From Smittia aterrima (taxonomy: Eukaryota; Arthropoda; Insecta; Diptera; Chironomidae), in the NCBI GenBank assembly GCA_033063855.1, contig CP093831.1, positions 17,298,001 to 17,362,000 of the forward strand: a DNA stretch of 64,000 bases, given 5' to 3'. Position numbers and translations under genes: made by a program. A model generated the notes under the pieces. It did no database searches and was not told the origin of the DNA. It worked only from the letters and a program-made list of their open reading frames with translations. Below are positions 1 to 14,351 of this stretch, in pieces; position 1 is the first letter of the stretch, and the number at the start of each line of letters is the position of its first letter.

Positions 1-3000
1 CGTACGGGAATGTAGAATTCGGGCAAAGGAAAATTATGAAACCAGCATTTGAATGCGAAATAAAGTCCAAAGAGAAAATTCCTTACGTTGTTATTTCGTT
101 GAAATTACCATACATGAGGTCGTATGCCTTCGTCGTCGTTGGTTTGCACAACAACATCAAAATGAATGCGATGTTCTACATTAAAATTTTACGTGAAAAA
201 GTGGCAATCGGAGGAAAATGAAACCTCACACGAAAGTCGGTTCTCGACTTCTATTCCATGAACTGTGATAAATGATGATAACTTCATTTTATATGTGCTG
301 CCTTGTCTTTTGCTGTCGCTTCCTCTCTTTTACCGCGCGCACTCCCACAAAGCTTGCAGAACACTCGTGATTATTATAAAAATGTATTCCTGAAGAATAT
401 TTGGCAGTAAACGAGCGAACGTGATTCAAATCATTATTTTTCTGTTTGTTTTTCTTGTAAGAATCTTGTAAACAAACACGAGGGAGCTTCTGTGAGGAAG
501 GAAGTTGCTTCTTTTCTTCCATCAAGGAAATGTTTAAATTTTCATCTTCATCTTCTCCGTAGACTTCTTTTGTTTTTCGAAACTTCTTATAAATCCATAC
601 GTGGAACGGAAAGGATCGCCACGGCTTAGTGAGTAAATACACAGATGAAAGAGGAAAAATTTGATCTGATTGACGGGAGAAGCAATTGATTGAAACTTCG
701 GATTTAAAAAAAGAGTTCAATCATTGAAGAACTCAACTGCTCTTCGATTGATGTTCCGAACCTTTTGAATTTTTCAATCAATTTGGCAATTGATGTAGAA
801 AATGCCTCGCAATGGATCAAACAGAGTGAATAATTAAATTTCATCGCGCCCTTCGAACGACATGAATACAAACAATTCAGATTTTATGTTCACTTCCCAT
901 TAATTTGCTTGTTTTAATTACAAGTAGAGCCTCTTTCCCCGCCACCCCCGAAAACCAATTTTAATGATAATAATTAATTTAATTGAACCCTTTAACTCAT
1001 GGATGAAATAAAATTCGAATGACAAGATCTCGCGAGGAATGAGGAAAGTTTTATTTGCAATCAAAGACAAATGTTTTTTGGGTTTCGTAATAACAAAGCG
1101 ATTAGTGGAGAGGAATGCGAGCTTCAAGTTGAGACATTTTCTTTAAAAGCTTAATGCCGTGTTTGAACTTTAAGGAATCGGAAGTTTATCAAAAGTTGAT
1201 CTGCTTGAGAATGAATTTTTATTTAAATATTTAAATCAAATTACAAAAATCTGGTATTGAAAATGATCTTCTCGTGACTCAAAGCTTATTCAATTTACCC
1301 AGAGATTTATCATGTCGATTTTCTTATTTCACGGCTGGTGGAAATAAAAGATTCCTTCGAATTCAAGTCATGTCTTCACTTGCGAATGGATGCAAATAAA
1401 CTTTCTTGTTCTTCGTTCTTTTTATTTTTTCTTCCCTTCAAACTCCAACCTTCGCATGTGTTCATCGCGTCGACGAAACAGAATAAAAGTTTTCACCCTC
1501 GTTCGCGCCCTGAAACAATGAGAACAAAGTTCCCTTTTTCCCTCAGTTCTGTTATGTCTTTCTCACGTTTATCATATCGAAGACATTTTTTTTCTCAAGC
1601 ACGTAGTTTATTAAAATACATTTTGCATCTCACCTCAAAACTTTTTAAAACACGTGAAGCTTTTTCCGTCACTGCCACGAGTGTTGAAATAAAGTTTTCA
1701 TCTTCGTCTTTAAACAAAAATGTGACAAGGATAGATTATGATAGGAGATGTAAATTACAGTGCATGAGCTCATTCCATCAAACGAGAGAGTGATGAGAGA
1801 GCACATTTTACCGGAATTAAACCATCACAGAATTGCATTAAAATTCTTACGTCAGCAATCATCTCTAGTGAGCAGAGGCGGTTGCAATCACTTAAAGATT
1901 CAAACATTTGGACGTCACTGCATAAATGTCAAAACATTGCTTATCACTCCTCCATGTTTTAGTCATGATATTCAGTCTTACAATGCCTCGTCATTGTCGT
2001 CGGCGTTCCAACACGTTACGATGTTTTATAGTTTAAGGAAACATAAATTTTTATGGCGATAATTTAATGCCGTTCCGCGCTGCCTCCCCCGTAAACACAC
2101 AAGCTCAGTAGTCGTCGTCTCGTAATACGATATCGTAGGAACATCGATCTTGATGATGCTGAACGAGGATAAAAAGAAAAGTTTAACTTTCTGGGGATCA
2201 TAAAGCCATAAAATAAATTTCATCTGATTGATGAATTTTCTCAGCCTTGTGCAAATGTTTATGGCTCGACAAATATTTACATGCTGAAGCTTTAAGAGAA
2301 CGAGTAAGAGATAAGGAACTAAGACGGATTTATAGATAGGGATGGTGTGAGAATGAAGGGTTAAGATGTAAAGTCAAGTGGAAAGATTAGAATGAGAAAA
2401 GTCTTGTAACGGAAATCAAACCTCGACGACCTTCTAACTAAAGACGACAACGAACTGTCAACGATGAGAATTTCTCACGCGTGAGGCGTCGTGAACGTTA
2501 ACTAAGTCACGAAGTTTCCGAGAAGGAACGTGAACCTCGATGACAATTCCTTTTGTCTTTAGGCCAATGCCTTCGTTAGAATCAATTCACGGTCGAACTG
2601 AGGTCGTATCATCATGAGAAAATCAACAGAGTTGAATGTTTATTGTGTGAAATTGCTTGTCGTAGAATCGTTTAATTGGTGAAAAATTCCTAACGTCAAA
2701 CATATCAACAAGATATCAATTAATTGCCGATAAACCGCAAATATCCGGAAAACAACATTTGTTCTTCTCCTTTTCATTTCTATTTTGTGGTTTGTTCTGT
2801 TGTCTTCTACGATGTGAATTTTTTTTCTGAAACAAAATAAATTGTTGTTTTATCTCAAGTCTACTTAGTTCTGTATGCTAACGGAAGCTTAATATTCTGC
2901 CTCTGATGAGAGAAAATTAATTCGTAAGTTTTGTAGCCAGACAATATTTTATACAATTACAAAGCTTACTGTCAATTAAATCATAAATTGCTTTAATTCT

Positions 3001-5700
3001 CTCAATTTCTCGGAATAAATAAAGGAAACTTACTCAAGTTTCATAACAACTCAAAGAGCTTTTGTAAAATTGCTTTCAGTTCTAAAATTATTTCAGAAAA
3101 TCTCCATAGTTCATAGAAATCTTTGAAGTTGGGAAATCAAAGAAATAGGTAGGTTTATTGGATCTGAAATAAAACCCTTTTCAGATTAAACTGTTCCACA
3201 ACCGATCGCGTCTTATAACAAATTTTTAATGGAATTAGACAAATTAACAAGATTTTCGAAAACAAACGAAAATTTCAGAAGAAGCGAATGTTTCTGGGTA
3301 TCGTAATCGTCTGTGGGATGTTTAGAATTTGAGTTCCATGGAAGTTTGTCTGAGTCGATTTCCAAGAATTTCAAGAATTTAAAAGAATAATTTTTTTGGG
3401 AAATACTTAACTGATGAACTCATCCCAAATCTCTATTAGAAAATATTTTTGCGGTTTTCGTTCTCTCATCTCTCGTTCTCGCCCACACGAATTCATTCCG
3501 AATGAAAGTCATTGTTCGGATGTCGTGTGTAGATTTATCCTGAAATAACAATAAATATAATCTCGTTCTGATCCGACTTTAACATTGTGTTTCATTAATT
3601 AAAGTTGATGTAGAGGATTTCATGGAAATTGGAGCGAAGCGCTTTGTTTCTTTGCTTCTTTTGATTCGACAAATCGGATCAGATTTCCTCTTCTCGACGC
3701 TCGGCCCCAAACATTTTCCGATCCATAAATCTCAAGCATTCTCAACTTGGACAGCGTTTAAAATTTTTTGGCTCGACTCTCCGATGCTTTTCGTTATTTT
3801 TCCCCTGCAGTGCCGCTTTCAATTTAGTTAATTTTCCTTTTTTCGACATAATTTGTCTTGAGATTGCTGAGAATTATTATATTTGTACGAGAAGGAGACC
3901 TCGCTTGCCCCCGAAAAAGAATAATAATGCGACGGTCTATTCGATTTGATTCGCTCCCTCTTCCGACCCAATTTCTTGATAAAGCGAAGGGATTTTTCTC
4001 GATTCATCGCCTCTTTGACCCAACAACAACATTTCTTTCGTTTTGATCTCATTTTGCTGGTTTATAAACTTGAAGGAGCCGGAAAAAAGGAGAAGAAAGT
4101 CGTTTTAATGGACAAACCGAACGGGGAGAAAAAAAAGAGATTTGCGTCGACGTTTTATGGCGAAAGTTTTCCAATGCTTTAAGCGAGCGAAGGAATAAAG
4201 TTTTTCATCTTGTCGCTCTTGAACTTCAATAAGATAACGAAAAAAGCGAATCCAATAAAGTCGCTTACTGTCTAGAAGACTACCATCGAAAAAGAAAAAC
4301 GTAATTAAAGATATTGTCAACGCTTGAACCGAATCCCATTACGTCGATTCGAGCTCTGTTCTGTTATCGGATGTTCGTTGTCGATAATTTAAGATTATAG
4401 TAAGTCAAGTAACATGACAAAAGGCGTCTGCAAGAATTTACTGAGATTCGCGTAAATTAAGAGGGATTGGAGAGCTTAGTCAACTGTCTGATCTGTCAAA
4501 GATTCATTAGAGTTCAGGACGTATCCAGCCACGAGTTGAAGGGAATTAAAGACTTGATTGAGACATTAACTTATTTTTATTTCATTGCAAAGTTCTTTGT
4601 TTTGTTGATTTCGAAAGGAAGTTGAGAGAAGCTGTTAAACTTTAACTCGTGTCTTTATAACCTTCTCCGCCTTCTTCCACCCCATAAATGTCTGATTGTA
4701 ACATCTTTTAAACTGCTTTCCTTTCATTCAACGTCGTACTTATGTTGCTCATTGAGCTTTATTCAAAATTGATTTATTCATACGGAATAAGTAATCTGCC
4801 AGAACTACGAAGCTTCTCGCGCCATTTATTGGTTCTTGTTGGCTGTAAAAATTTGCATCCAGAAAGTTGAAAGCAAAAAAAATGATTGAAATGCAAATTT
4901 CCCTCCAAAAAAAAAATTGAAATAAAAAGAAGAACGAACAAACAAAAAAAAATCGAATCCATTCGTGTTTGAGATCAGCGTGAAAGAAAGAAATGGAGGG
5001 CGGTGAATTCATGTGTTTCAAAAACAAATTCATTTATCATGCCTGGCTGGCAAAAAAGAAAATCGGCAGCGAGATAAAATGAAGAAAAGACGGCATGCCA
5101 TAAAAAAACATAATGAAATGCTCAGATTTTTTCATTTGGAATTAAAAGCTTTTTCCTTTCTCGTTAATCAAGCTTTGATTCGTTGAATATTTAATGAGAT
5201 TTTAAAATCTCTTACTCAGACAATGTCTGATGGTCCGGAGCTTTCATCAAAGCTTTCCAATCAACTTGAGCTTTAACTTATAATCCTCACAATTTTGGCT
5301 GCGTAGCCGCCAGCTTAAATTGTTGAATCATTTTCTGCCAAAAAAATTAAGAGAAAAAAATATTTAAAAGCTTTAAAATATTTCCCGCATGCGAAAATGT
5401 TTTTTAGGGATTTTTATACAAAGATAAAATTGAAGTTGCCGACTCATGTGAAGCGAGAAAAAAGACCCTGCAAAAGCTTATTCCTCAACTCTTTGCTTTC
5501 ATAGTTCTCATTGAAACGATGGCCAATTACTCTCCGCACTCATTTTTCAGCTCGTGTTGGGTTTCGAATGGATTCTTTTAAAAATCATGTCAGCACTTTG
5601 ACAGAACTCATATTTCGTTTTTCTCAGAAACGCGTCTGATGTTTTGAAAAACAAGTTTACAATTTGGGATATTTCCCGAATGTTATTTTCTCGTCGTATT
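1..5700. other. No gene recognised
   Basis: AT-rich sequence with only short open frames (up to about 150 codons) of low-complexity Ser/Phe/Lys-rich composition. None has recognisable motifs, good codon structure or convincing splice neighbours. It could be intergenic or part of a large intron. I see no RNA gene and no repeat with clear ends. Confidence 0.5.
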
Positions 5701-5741
5701 TTGATGAAATAAAAACATGAAATATTTTGATCACAATTTCT

Positions 5742-5747
5742 TTTATT
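5742..5747 (-). terminator. Polyadenylation signal of the LRR/coiled-coil gene
   Basis: On the minus strand this reads AATAAA, 17-22 bases past the stop codon of the 449-aa protein, a plausible distance for cleavage soon after. Position and motif only. Confidence 0.4.
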
Positions 5748-5763
5748 AACATTATGCGATGAT

Positions 5764-7113
5764 TCAAATGGATTTCGTGAGGTTCTTTAATGTTTTCAAT
5801 AATTCATCGTAATTTAGTTTCAAAGTTTTGTTTTCTGATTCAAGTTTTAGTATATCTTGACTGTGGTCCTGTCCGTTTGCGCTTATATCAGTGTTAAGTT
5901 CTTCAACAGCATTTTCCAATCTTTCGATTTCGGACGTCATTTGCTTGATGTTTGAGACCAAAGCGTTTTTCTCAATTTCAAGATTTTTCTTTTTCTGCTT
6001 CAAATTTTTAGATTCCTCGCTGATTTCATTGAAAGTTAAGAGACTTTTCTCACATTCTTTAAGTAACGACTTCTCGTTGGCTTCGTTGTCAATTTCCTTG
6101 GGTCTTCTCAAATTATTTGACTTCAAAATATTATTTTCTTTAAGAAGTTCTGCTAGCTTTTGAATGTTACTCAAATTGATTTCTTCCATTTTCATTTTCA
6201 AGCTTGTGATAGTTGACATCAGTTCATTGTTCTCACCTTCGAGGGTTTTTTGTTTCTGTTTTAATTCCAGAATTTCCTCTTCTGATAAATTTTTATTTGC
6301 CGCCATCTTATTTTTTAAACTTCCGATAGTTGACAACAGTTGATTGTTCTCACCTTCGAGAGTTTTTTGTTTCTGTTTTAATTCCAGAATTTCCTCTTCT
6401 GATAAAAACTTCTTAACCGCGATCGTCTTTGATAGATACCATTTCTTCATGGGGCTTTCGCAATTAGAAACCACTTCGTTAGTGAACAACTGCCAGTTCG
6501 TGATGTCATCTGGAAATTTCTTTTTGATGCACGCGTTACCACTAAAGTCAACTTTTGTCAATGTTGATGGCAGTTCAATGTCGATGTAGATAAGTTGAGT
6601 ATTCGTTGTTGCTTTTAAAAATTCTAGCTTTGTATTTCTGATGATTAAATCACTCGGCAAGGCTACGAGTCTTGTAATTTCAAAGCTAAGTTCTCTTAAT
6701 TCGAGTAAATCTACAAAAAGGTCTTCAGGCAACGTCGTAAGCTTCGAGTGTGTGAACTGGACTTTTGATACTTTCGAGCAATGTGAGAACACTTCGCGGC
6801 TGATTCGATTAATTATTACACTTTGAATCGAGACATGTTCTAAGTTTTTAAAGAAATAACAAGTTTTCGTAGGTGCTCGGTCAGTTACAATGCCAGGAGG
6901 GATCCAAATTGAAACTACGTCAGCGTTTGTTCTAACTAAAGCTGCGTAATTACCCGTAATTTCAGTGGCGACCATATCCGTTTCAAGAATTTTATGAATG
7001 ATCATTTGGCACGTCTTCATTCCTAAGTGAAGATGAAACACACAATTCACTTTAACGCTCTCTACGAATCCGTTGAGGAAAAAAATGATCAGCGAATACT
7101 TTAGAATGTCCAT
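5764..7113 (-). CDS. Secreted leucine-rich-repeat/coiled-coil protein
   Basis: A single uninterrupted 449-residue ORF. Residues 1-20 form a signal peptide (MDILKYSLIIFFLNGFVESV), so the protein should enter the secretory pathway. Residues about 85-200 resemble degenerate leucine-rich repeats, with periodic Leu/Ile and LPxxLF/LPSDL segments (for example LTTLPEDLFVDL). The Cys residues near 23, 35, 65 and 198 suit an extracellular fold. From about residue 230 to the end it is a Lys/Glu/Asn-rich heptad coiled coil, containing two nearly identical 39-residue units starting LSEEEILELKQKQKTLEGEN. Such LRR-plus-coiled-coil secreted proteins are common in lower Diptera, some acting in immunity, but no specific function can be assigned. 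The start Met is followed directly by the signal peptide. It stands alone, with no close neighbour on either side. Confidence 0.85.
   Translation of the reverse strand: MDILKYSLIIFFLNGFVESVKVNCVFHLHLGMKTCQMIIHKILETDMVATEITGNYAALVRTNADVVSIWIPPGIVTDRAPTKTCYFFKNLEHVSIQSVIINRISREVFSHCSKVSKVQFTHSKLTTLPEDLFVDLLELRELSFEITRLVALPSDLIIRNTKLEFLKATTNTQLIYIDIELPSTLTKVDFSGNACIKKKFPDDITNWQLFTNEVVSNCESPMKKWYLSKTIAVKKFLSEEEILELKQKQKTLEGENNQLLSTIGSLKNKMAANKNLSEEEILELKQKQKTLEGENNELMSTITSLKMKMEEINLSNIQKLAELLKENNILKSNNLRRPKEIDNEANEKSLLKECEKSLLTFNEISEESKNLKQKKKNLEIEKNALVSNIKQMTSEIERLENAVEELNTDISANGQDHSQDILKLESENKTLKLNYDELLKTLKNLTKSI
6172..6405 (-). repeat. Two-copy 117-bp in-frame tandem duplication
   Basis: Plus-strand 6289-6405 and 6172-6288 encode successive 39-residue coiled-coil units that begin LSEEEILELKQKQKTLEGEN. 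The shared core (for example gttctcaccttcgag at 6229 and 6346) is spaced exactly 117 bp. The start of each unit is nearly identical at DNA level and the ends have diverged. A period of 39 residues is not a whole number of heptads (5.57), so duplication shifts the heptad register. Confidence 0.85.
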
Positions 7114-10100
7114 GTTTCTTGATCAAAGATTCTGAATAAACTGAGCCTGCAATACGAATCTCTGACACATAAATCTCCGAGTCCTTATCGCTAAAAATTC
7201 ATTTTAATGGTTTTCGCATTGGGTAAATCCACTGATTGTTGGACTATCAGTTATTTGCATACAAGTATAGAAACAGCGGAAGATAATTTGAGCACACAAA
7301 TTTATTTCACAATTCTGGAGTAATAACGACAACTGACTTTATTTCTGATAAGAATTTTTCGAGGAAATGCTAGTCGGGTAAAAGACGCATTCCCAGAATT
7401 TGCTGTGAAAGGCTTTTACGCCTTGCGACTTTAATGAAATCATTTTGAAGGAGATGGCTGATATAGAGTTCTTCATGATTCTGCGAAAAAATGAAAAACA
7501 ACATGGCAAAGCTCATAAATATCGGATCATAAAAATATCCCGAAGTAAGAAGCATCAACAAATCTTCGCTTTTTCATCCTCTGCCGTTTCAATCAAGAGC
7601 TTTACTTTCAGATGGAACTGCCGCTTTGTTGCAGCTTCGTAAGCCGTGAGGAATCCGGTGTTAATTAAATATTCGCAGCATTGTATTCTCAGATTACATT
7701 TAGCAAAGCTGATATTAATAAAAGGATATCTGAATAGACTCGAGAGTCGAATGAATTATTATCGCTTGCTTTCATGTTAAAATCGAGAATCATAAAGGCA
7801 GATGCGGCTGCGAATATGGAATCATTCAGTTATATATCAAACCTAAGCAGAAATAAAAGGGTTTTTGCGCAACAAGCTCAACTGGCTATTCTGTGGAAAT
7901 TATAAGAAATTTCTGATTTCGAGATCTTTTTACCTTTGAAGGTTAGTTGAATGGTTTTCGCTTTGCATTTCAACTCTTTGTATTTTCCATCAAGTTTATT
8001 AAATTTCGCGTCAACGAGATCGAATAAAAAAAGAAAATGATTTCTCGAGTTTGCGGAAAGTCAGCGCCTGTAGATTTCTTTGGTTCTCTGGATCACATTT
8101 CCCTTGAATTTATTAAATTTCCAGAATAATCGTAAAGTATTACGACGTTCGCTTTTCTTTTTATCGACGAAATGACATTGCTTTTTTATTTTCTCTCTCC
8201 CACTCAACATTCTTTCTGTTTCTCGTGTGCTCAAAATCGAATGTTATGCATATGATATTTCCATTCCAAGAATATTGAGTCAACTATATCCGCTCATTCT
8301 GATTGCGTTTGTGCCAAGCGTTGTTTGTGTTTCTTATTCCAAAGCTCTGATTGCTCTCTCAGCCCATGTCGTTTGTTATCGTTTGAAGATCATAAAAGCG
8401 ATTATCGTCCCCCGTCTTATACTAAATGAATTTCCTATTTGCTGATTTTTGTTTTTTGCATCGAAGCAAATTGAATTATTATTGAAATCATTTGAATGAT
8501 TTTCTTCCAGAGCTGAGATTTGTTATTTTATTTGCATAATCAACAAATTCCTTGGGAGTGCTATTCAAACACGAACACATAAATCAGTGATTTCAAGACA
8601 TTGCATAAATTGTTCAACCAAAAGGCCGACGATGGTAAATTCCACTTTATTTGCTTTCGAAAGATGTGGTTTGTTGTTCGATGGCTTAGTTACATTAAGA
8701 AGCTTTGTGTGGGTTTAATGAAATGTTCAGCAAATCACTTTGAGTTACGCTACTAACGATAACTCCCTCATTATGTTAAATTAATTACGATTTATAAACA
8801 TGAGACTGAAACCAAATGTACATCAAATCTGCGGATTGTTAATAAATTTTGATAATTGGACAAACATCTATGAACTGATAATTTGATGAAGTCAATATCA
8901 ATATCTTTTTGAATAAGACAACATGAACCTGTTTACAGAATACAATTAAAAAGTTATCGAGTAAGCGGCTTACTGTAAGCCTCGTTTTGATAATTTGATT
9001 CTTTATTCTCAAACCATTACAACATTTACTCAACCACAAACATCATCATTGCTATTACAACATCGAATTAGTCAATGTATCATGATGAGGTTGCAGAATC
9101 AAATATTTTGAACAGATTTTCATTTGTTTTCTCCATTTGGCTTTACAATTTTCATTTGACAGTTCTGCCCTCAAATGTATCGCACGAATATGACAAATTA
9201 CTACTCAATGAACCTTTTCTCCAACGAGAAACCAAAATCTCTCGTTTCATTTACTGAAAATCTCATGAAACGAGGGAAAATAAATCCTTCGGTCTAGTGA
9301 AATTCCATCCTTCCTTCGATGAACAACAAAGCTTTTCATAAATGATAAATTGTTCCTTCTTCATTCAACACTCTATCAATGGGAGATTACTTAAAGACGT
9401 TGTTTAACTGCCGACACTTCCTTGCTCGATGTTATCAGCTAAAGCTTCCTGCTACGACATTCTGTTAAACGCCCCTTTGTAATTATTGTTATTCAAAATT
9501 GATTGAGTGAGTCTGCTTCAGAGAAAACGTTTATTCTGTTAATCAACTTCTAACAAGTTTTCAAAGAAAATTTAAATTAAATATTCATTAAGTCGAGTCT
9601 TTAAAGGACAATTAAATTTATTAAATATGGCAAAGGAAAATTTATTTATTTCATTCAATTTCCCTCCCTTTGCCACATTCCTTTGCTCTTCGTTTGCTCT
9701 TCGAGGCGTTATAGGATTTTCTATGATAATAAATTTTGGTTAATGGCCACAACATTTTTCACATCTTAAAGTTTTTTTCAAAAGAACTTCTCAGCGTGAG
9801 CTCGAGGCAAATTCTCACTCTCACAAAATAAATTCAAATTTCTCGGTGAAACAACAAACTCACTCGTTCAAAATTCGAAAGGCTTCGCTTACGACAATAA
9901 ATCAAACAAAAGTTTCCATTGCATTTCGATTCGAAGCTGAATTCTGCCACAAAAACCGGATATCACTAAATTTTAAATTGATTTTTCATTGTTGAAATTT
10001 TAATAATGTTTGCATGCACACGGAAAAGCTTTCACGTTGTGCAAATAATCCTCTCTTAATGCAGAAGCTTTTGGTGTTGCGAATCGCCGTTTAATTCTCT

Positions 10101-13100
10101 CGCTTTTCCTTTTTGATATTGAATGCAGGAAAATAAACAAAAACTTTTTAATTAATGACGTGTGATGATATTAAAAAGTAATTGGATTTAAAACATAAAT
10201 ATTTATGTTTATGCGCTCGATGTGAAGTCATTCAAAAGCGGAATTAATTTGCATGAATTATTCGCATTAATTTTTTCATTATTATTTCTCCTGATTTCCG
10301 TCCGCGCTTCACAAATTTAACATCGCACGACTCAACGCATCGTATAAACATTTTGAAAGCGCTTCGCGTTAGTTGCGGAAAATAATTCATTGCGGATAAC
10401 TTTCGCCGTTATGAAATTTATCTCTGTTTTTGTTTTGAGAAGTAAGCGAGTCGAATGAAAAGCTCTGAGCTGTATGAACTCAGATCAAACGCGTATGTTT
10501 AATGATTTGAAAATGCTAATCTTTAGACATCACATCTTGCGAGATGAGAAGAATCTCATTTCTCAAGCTTAATAATGCGGGGAGTGTGAAGCGTCAAGAT
10601 TTAATTTAATTATGGCAAGCTCAATTAATTAATATGGCGTTTATTTCTCATGAGAAAACACCCTGAAAGAAACTTTTTTTTGCTGCTGCTGCTCATCTTC
10701 GCACACTCAATTTATTAGGAGTTTTATGAATGTTTAATATTAAGCCTTACTTAGTCACTGTTTAACTGTTGGCTTTGCCTTAATTTCAACTCTGCTAATT
10801 AATCAGTCAGTCACACGAGAAATCCTTCTCAAAGAGGATTAAAATTTACCGTAAACTTTACCGTATGGGGAAACTTTCGGAGTTTTAGTTCATTATTAAA
10901 GTTACTTCGGCCGAAACAACTTTTAATGTATAAATATAAAATTGAAAATTTTCGATAAAATTTTTGAAAATCCTGGTAAATGGTTTTGAGTCTAAATTCA
11001 CTTTTTAACCAAATTTTGTAAATCTTTATCTCACTCTGGAGGGACTCTGTTAAAGTTTTCTTATATGACACGTAACATAGACAAGCAAGAAATACAAAAA
11101 CTTTAATTTAAAGTTTGCCTTTGAAAGGAAAACTTTCTCTCTTGCAAACGATAGATTTCCTTTCTAAGTAATTAAGATAGAACGACAAATCCCTGTCTTG
11201 TAATGCCGAAAATTATGTGTCGGCTCCAATCAAAATATAATTTATTACTTTCGTTTCGTCTTATTGCAATCTCCTTCCATTCTTCTAAAAGATTCCTTTC
11301 CGAAAATGTGATAAATGAAATATCGCCGAGCAAAACTGCTACAAATTCTTATGAATCTTCCATGGACTAGGGAGGAGCATTTATATTTCTTATTGGGGAC
11401 GTTTCGTCAACGATGTAATGAGTAGATTGCCTAATAAATCAACAAGCTTCATTTTAATAAAATAATTTGTCTCTCAAATTTAATTTTGTTGGAGCTCCTC
11501 GATCGATGTAATTTGAGAATTTTTCGTTCTTCAAGTTGAAGCTACGGCTTATTGATTCGTGATTTATTAACTTTATCTTCCTTCAATCACCCGACAAGGA
11601 TGAGAAATTAATTTTCAGCTGTAGATCAACGGGAAGCAATTTCATTTCTCAAGATGAAAAGCTTAGACACATCGTGGGCTTCTTGTTTCTACGAGTCATA
11701 GAACATCTTCCGTCGGCTTGGCATCATCTGCCGATAGGTAGCATCATTTTATCTCTGGCTCAAATAATCGACTTTTTCATTTTCATGCATCGACAGCTTT
11801 GAGTACCTTTTCCCCTCCTTCGTCAAGATTGACTCCGAAGTAATTCCTTCCGCCCGCTTTTGTGTACACGACTTTGGGTAATTTCTGCTAAAAAGGTTCT
11901 AATTTCAATCAAAGGAAAGACTGGATCTTAGAGAGAGCGAAAGAAACTTTTTATCAAACGCTACCTTTCACACTTTTGGCTTTACCGACGTGAAATTTTT
12001 ATTAAATCTCTCTGTCTTGTCTTCTCCGAAGGAACAATCCAATGGAGCTGTTTAATGCAAGAGCAGATTGGCACGATGAGGGGAGTTTTTTTTATCAAGA
12101 AGGAAATTACTTGAGTGTGAACTTGTCGAGGATTCTTCTCTGCTCGCAATTTCTAGGAAAGAGGGAAGGGAAAAAGTTTTGCTTTGATGCGAAGTCTGAT
12201 TTTAAATGCCCTCATGAATTGTAAACAAAAAGTCTGTGAGTGGCTTTAAAGAGCTTTTCAAGTAGATCCTTGCGATTTCGAGAGTACTTGATGAAGTGAT
12301 TTCCCAACTTCAAGAGGTAAATTGTTTCCAGGAATGTAAACTCCGACTCTTTGCTTCCATCAAATCCCTCAGAGCAAAAGCAAAACTTTTAATCAAATTA
12401 CCGTCTTTTAGCTTAAAGTGGCAATCCTTAAAGGTTAAATAAACATGTGCCGCTAAAATTTGCCTCAACAATCATTTCAATAAATGTTACAGCTTGTTTT
12501 CACATTCTTCATGAATCTTGAGACGAGAAAAACTTTCTCAAGTGGAGGGATCAAGGAGTTGATGAAGCATATATGCCATATGAGAAAAGGTGAAAGCAAA
12601 GTAAATTTGATGATTGAGTTTGAGCTATAAATTTGTTCGCATGAAAGTGAAAATTTTTATGGAAAAACTTTTTGATCAAAAGATTTAAAAATTTCGCAAA
12701 GAAGTTTTATTTTTAGGATTATATAAATTGAATTAGCAAACAAAAACTAAGAATCCGAGTAAATATTTAAGATATCCCAGGAGTAATCATCGTACTCAAC
12801 CTCCAGAGACGCAAATTCTAAAAAGGATAAACTTTTTCTCGTAAAACGAAGCAAGTTATTGCAATAAAAGTTTTGAAACAAAAAAAGAAAATGTTTCGAC
12901 CGTGAAACGTTGAAATGTTTTGTCGTTTCCGAGAGATTTTTATTTCAAACAATCCAACGAAATTGTTGAATCATTCCCATCAAAAGTCAGTAAGAAGGGT
13001 CGTTCAATTCTGCTTTTCATATTTGTTCTTTCATCTCTTCACAAACATCCACATCTCGGACACTCGTCAAATATATTTTATAGATTTAAACCTGGATTTT

Positions 13101-14317
13101 TTAGCTTCAAAGAAAAACGAGGGGAGAGCTTTTAGCTTTTACTTTATGGACTCAAGTTACGCTTCATATTTTATTAAATTTCCTTCACGAAGTGCTCCGA
13201 CAGAAAAGCGTAAAGTGTGAAAAATGCTTAAAAGAAATATTAATGTCGTACCGAGAATTTTTCATTCCTAATTCGAAGCATGTATGTCGTAACGTTGGAG
13301 CAGGAAGGTGAGAAAGATGACTGTGATTTATTTGTTGTAGAGTTGTCTCAATGATGTGAAATATGAGTAAGCTGTTGCAGAGATATGTCAGGAATTTTAA
13401 ATTACTTTGGTTGGATGAAGCGACTTTCGAAAATATTTTTACTTCTCACGTTGAGAAAGAAGAAGCTTTCAAGCGGGATGATTAGAAACTTCGCAATGTA
13501 TTGTGGACTTTTTCTGGAACATTTTAAGTCAATGGACTTGACTTTAATAAACGTGATACATGTATGCTCGAAGAAAATTCAAGAAACAAACTGATGTGTT
13601 TGACCAATAAAAGTTTCTTCTTCCGAAAACTGCAAGTCTCGTCACATCAGTTCATGTAAAATCAAAATATCTCTGGAAGCAAAGTTCAAAAGTCAAGAAA
13701 CTCTCAATCAAATATGCATAAATTCGTCACGACAAACACAGAAAAACATTCAAAGTTGTGTACACAGCCAGCTCCTACATCACTCATGTGTCAAATGGAT
13801 CGTGGATCAGAATGAAAACATCTGCAAAAGCAGCACAAAGGTTCGGCTCCAGGTTTTCCACTGAGACGAATGCTGTTCAAAGACTAAAAGAGCACAAAAC
13901 CAATCAGAAAATCATTTGATTTATTGACTTGTGTTCATAGGATCATAAAATTTCTGACATCACAATAATGCCGTTCACCATTCGATGCATGTGACATGTG
14001 TTCCGTAAAAATGTCAATAAAGCTTTAGAAAAATAAATCATGCATGAAGATAAACAATCACAATGCTCTTTGGTAGAAATAGTGTTTGGATATTTTTTGA
14101 TATTGGCGACGACATCAAGCTCTTCAAGTTTAAAGCAAACGGAGTTAATACGACAGAATCCAATGAATATTAATTGCAGAGTTGGCGAAGCTGTCTACTT
14201 CTTCCTTCACAAAAAGAATGAACAATGAGTTGAGTCACGTATCCATAAACATTTCCCCATTAATGCCAACTTCAGCGAAGCTTTTGTGTCTCGTTTTCTC
14301 ATTTGCTTTCAATGCGA
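7114..14317. other. No gene recognised
   Basis: AT-rich, with open frames of at most about 100 codons, none with protein-like composition. Small landmarks: a 16-bp perfect palindrome acataaatatttatgt near 10193, and an inverted pair ctcgtttcat/atgaaacgag near 9241-9275. Nothing supports a gene. Confidence 0.5.
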
Positions 14318-14351
14318 ATAAGGAATGTGATTCATAAAAATCCGCCAATTT
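14318..14351 (+). repeat. Left terminal inverted repeat
   Basis: 34 bases, exact inverse of 15584-15617. It includes the run attcataaaaatccgcc. Confidence 0.85.

Noticed and set aside
1338..1793. 151-codon plus-strand ORF
   Set aside because: Low-complexity Ser/Phe/Lys-rich translation without motifs; likely a chance frame.
9241..9275. Hairpin ctcgtttcat/atgaaacgag
   Set aside because: A 10-bp stem with a 14-base loop is expected by chance in 64 kb of AT-rich DNA, and no linked gene feature supports it.
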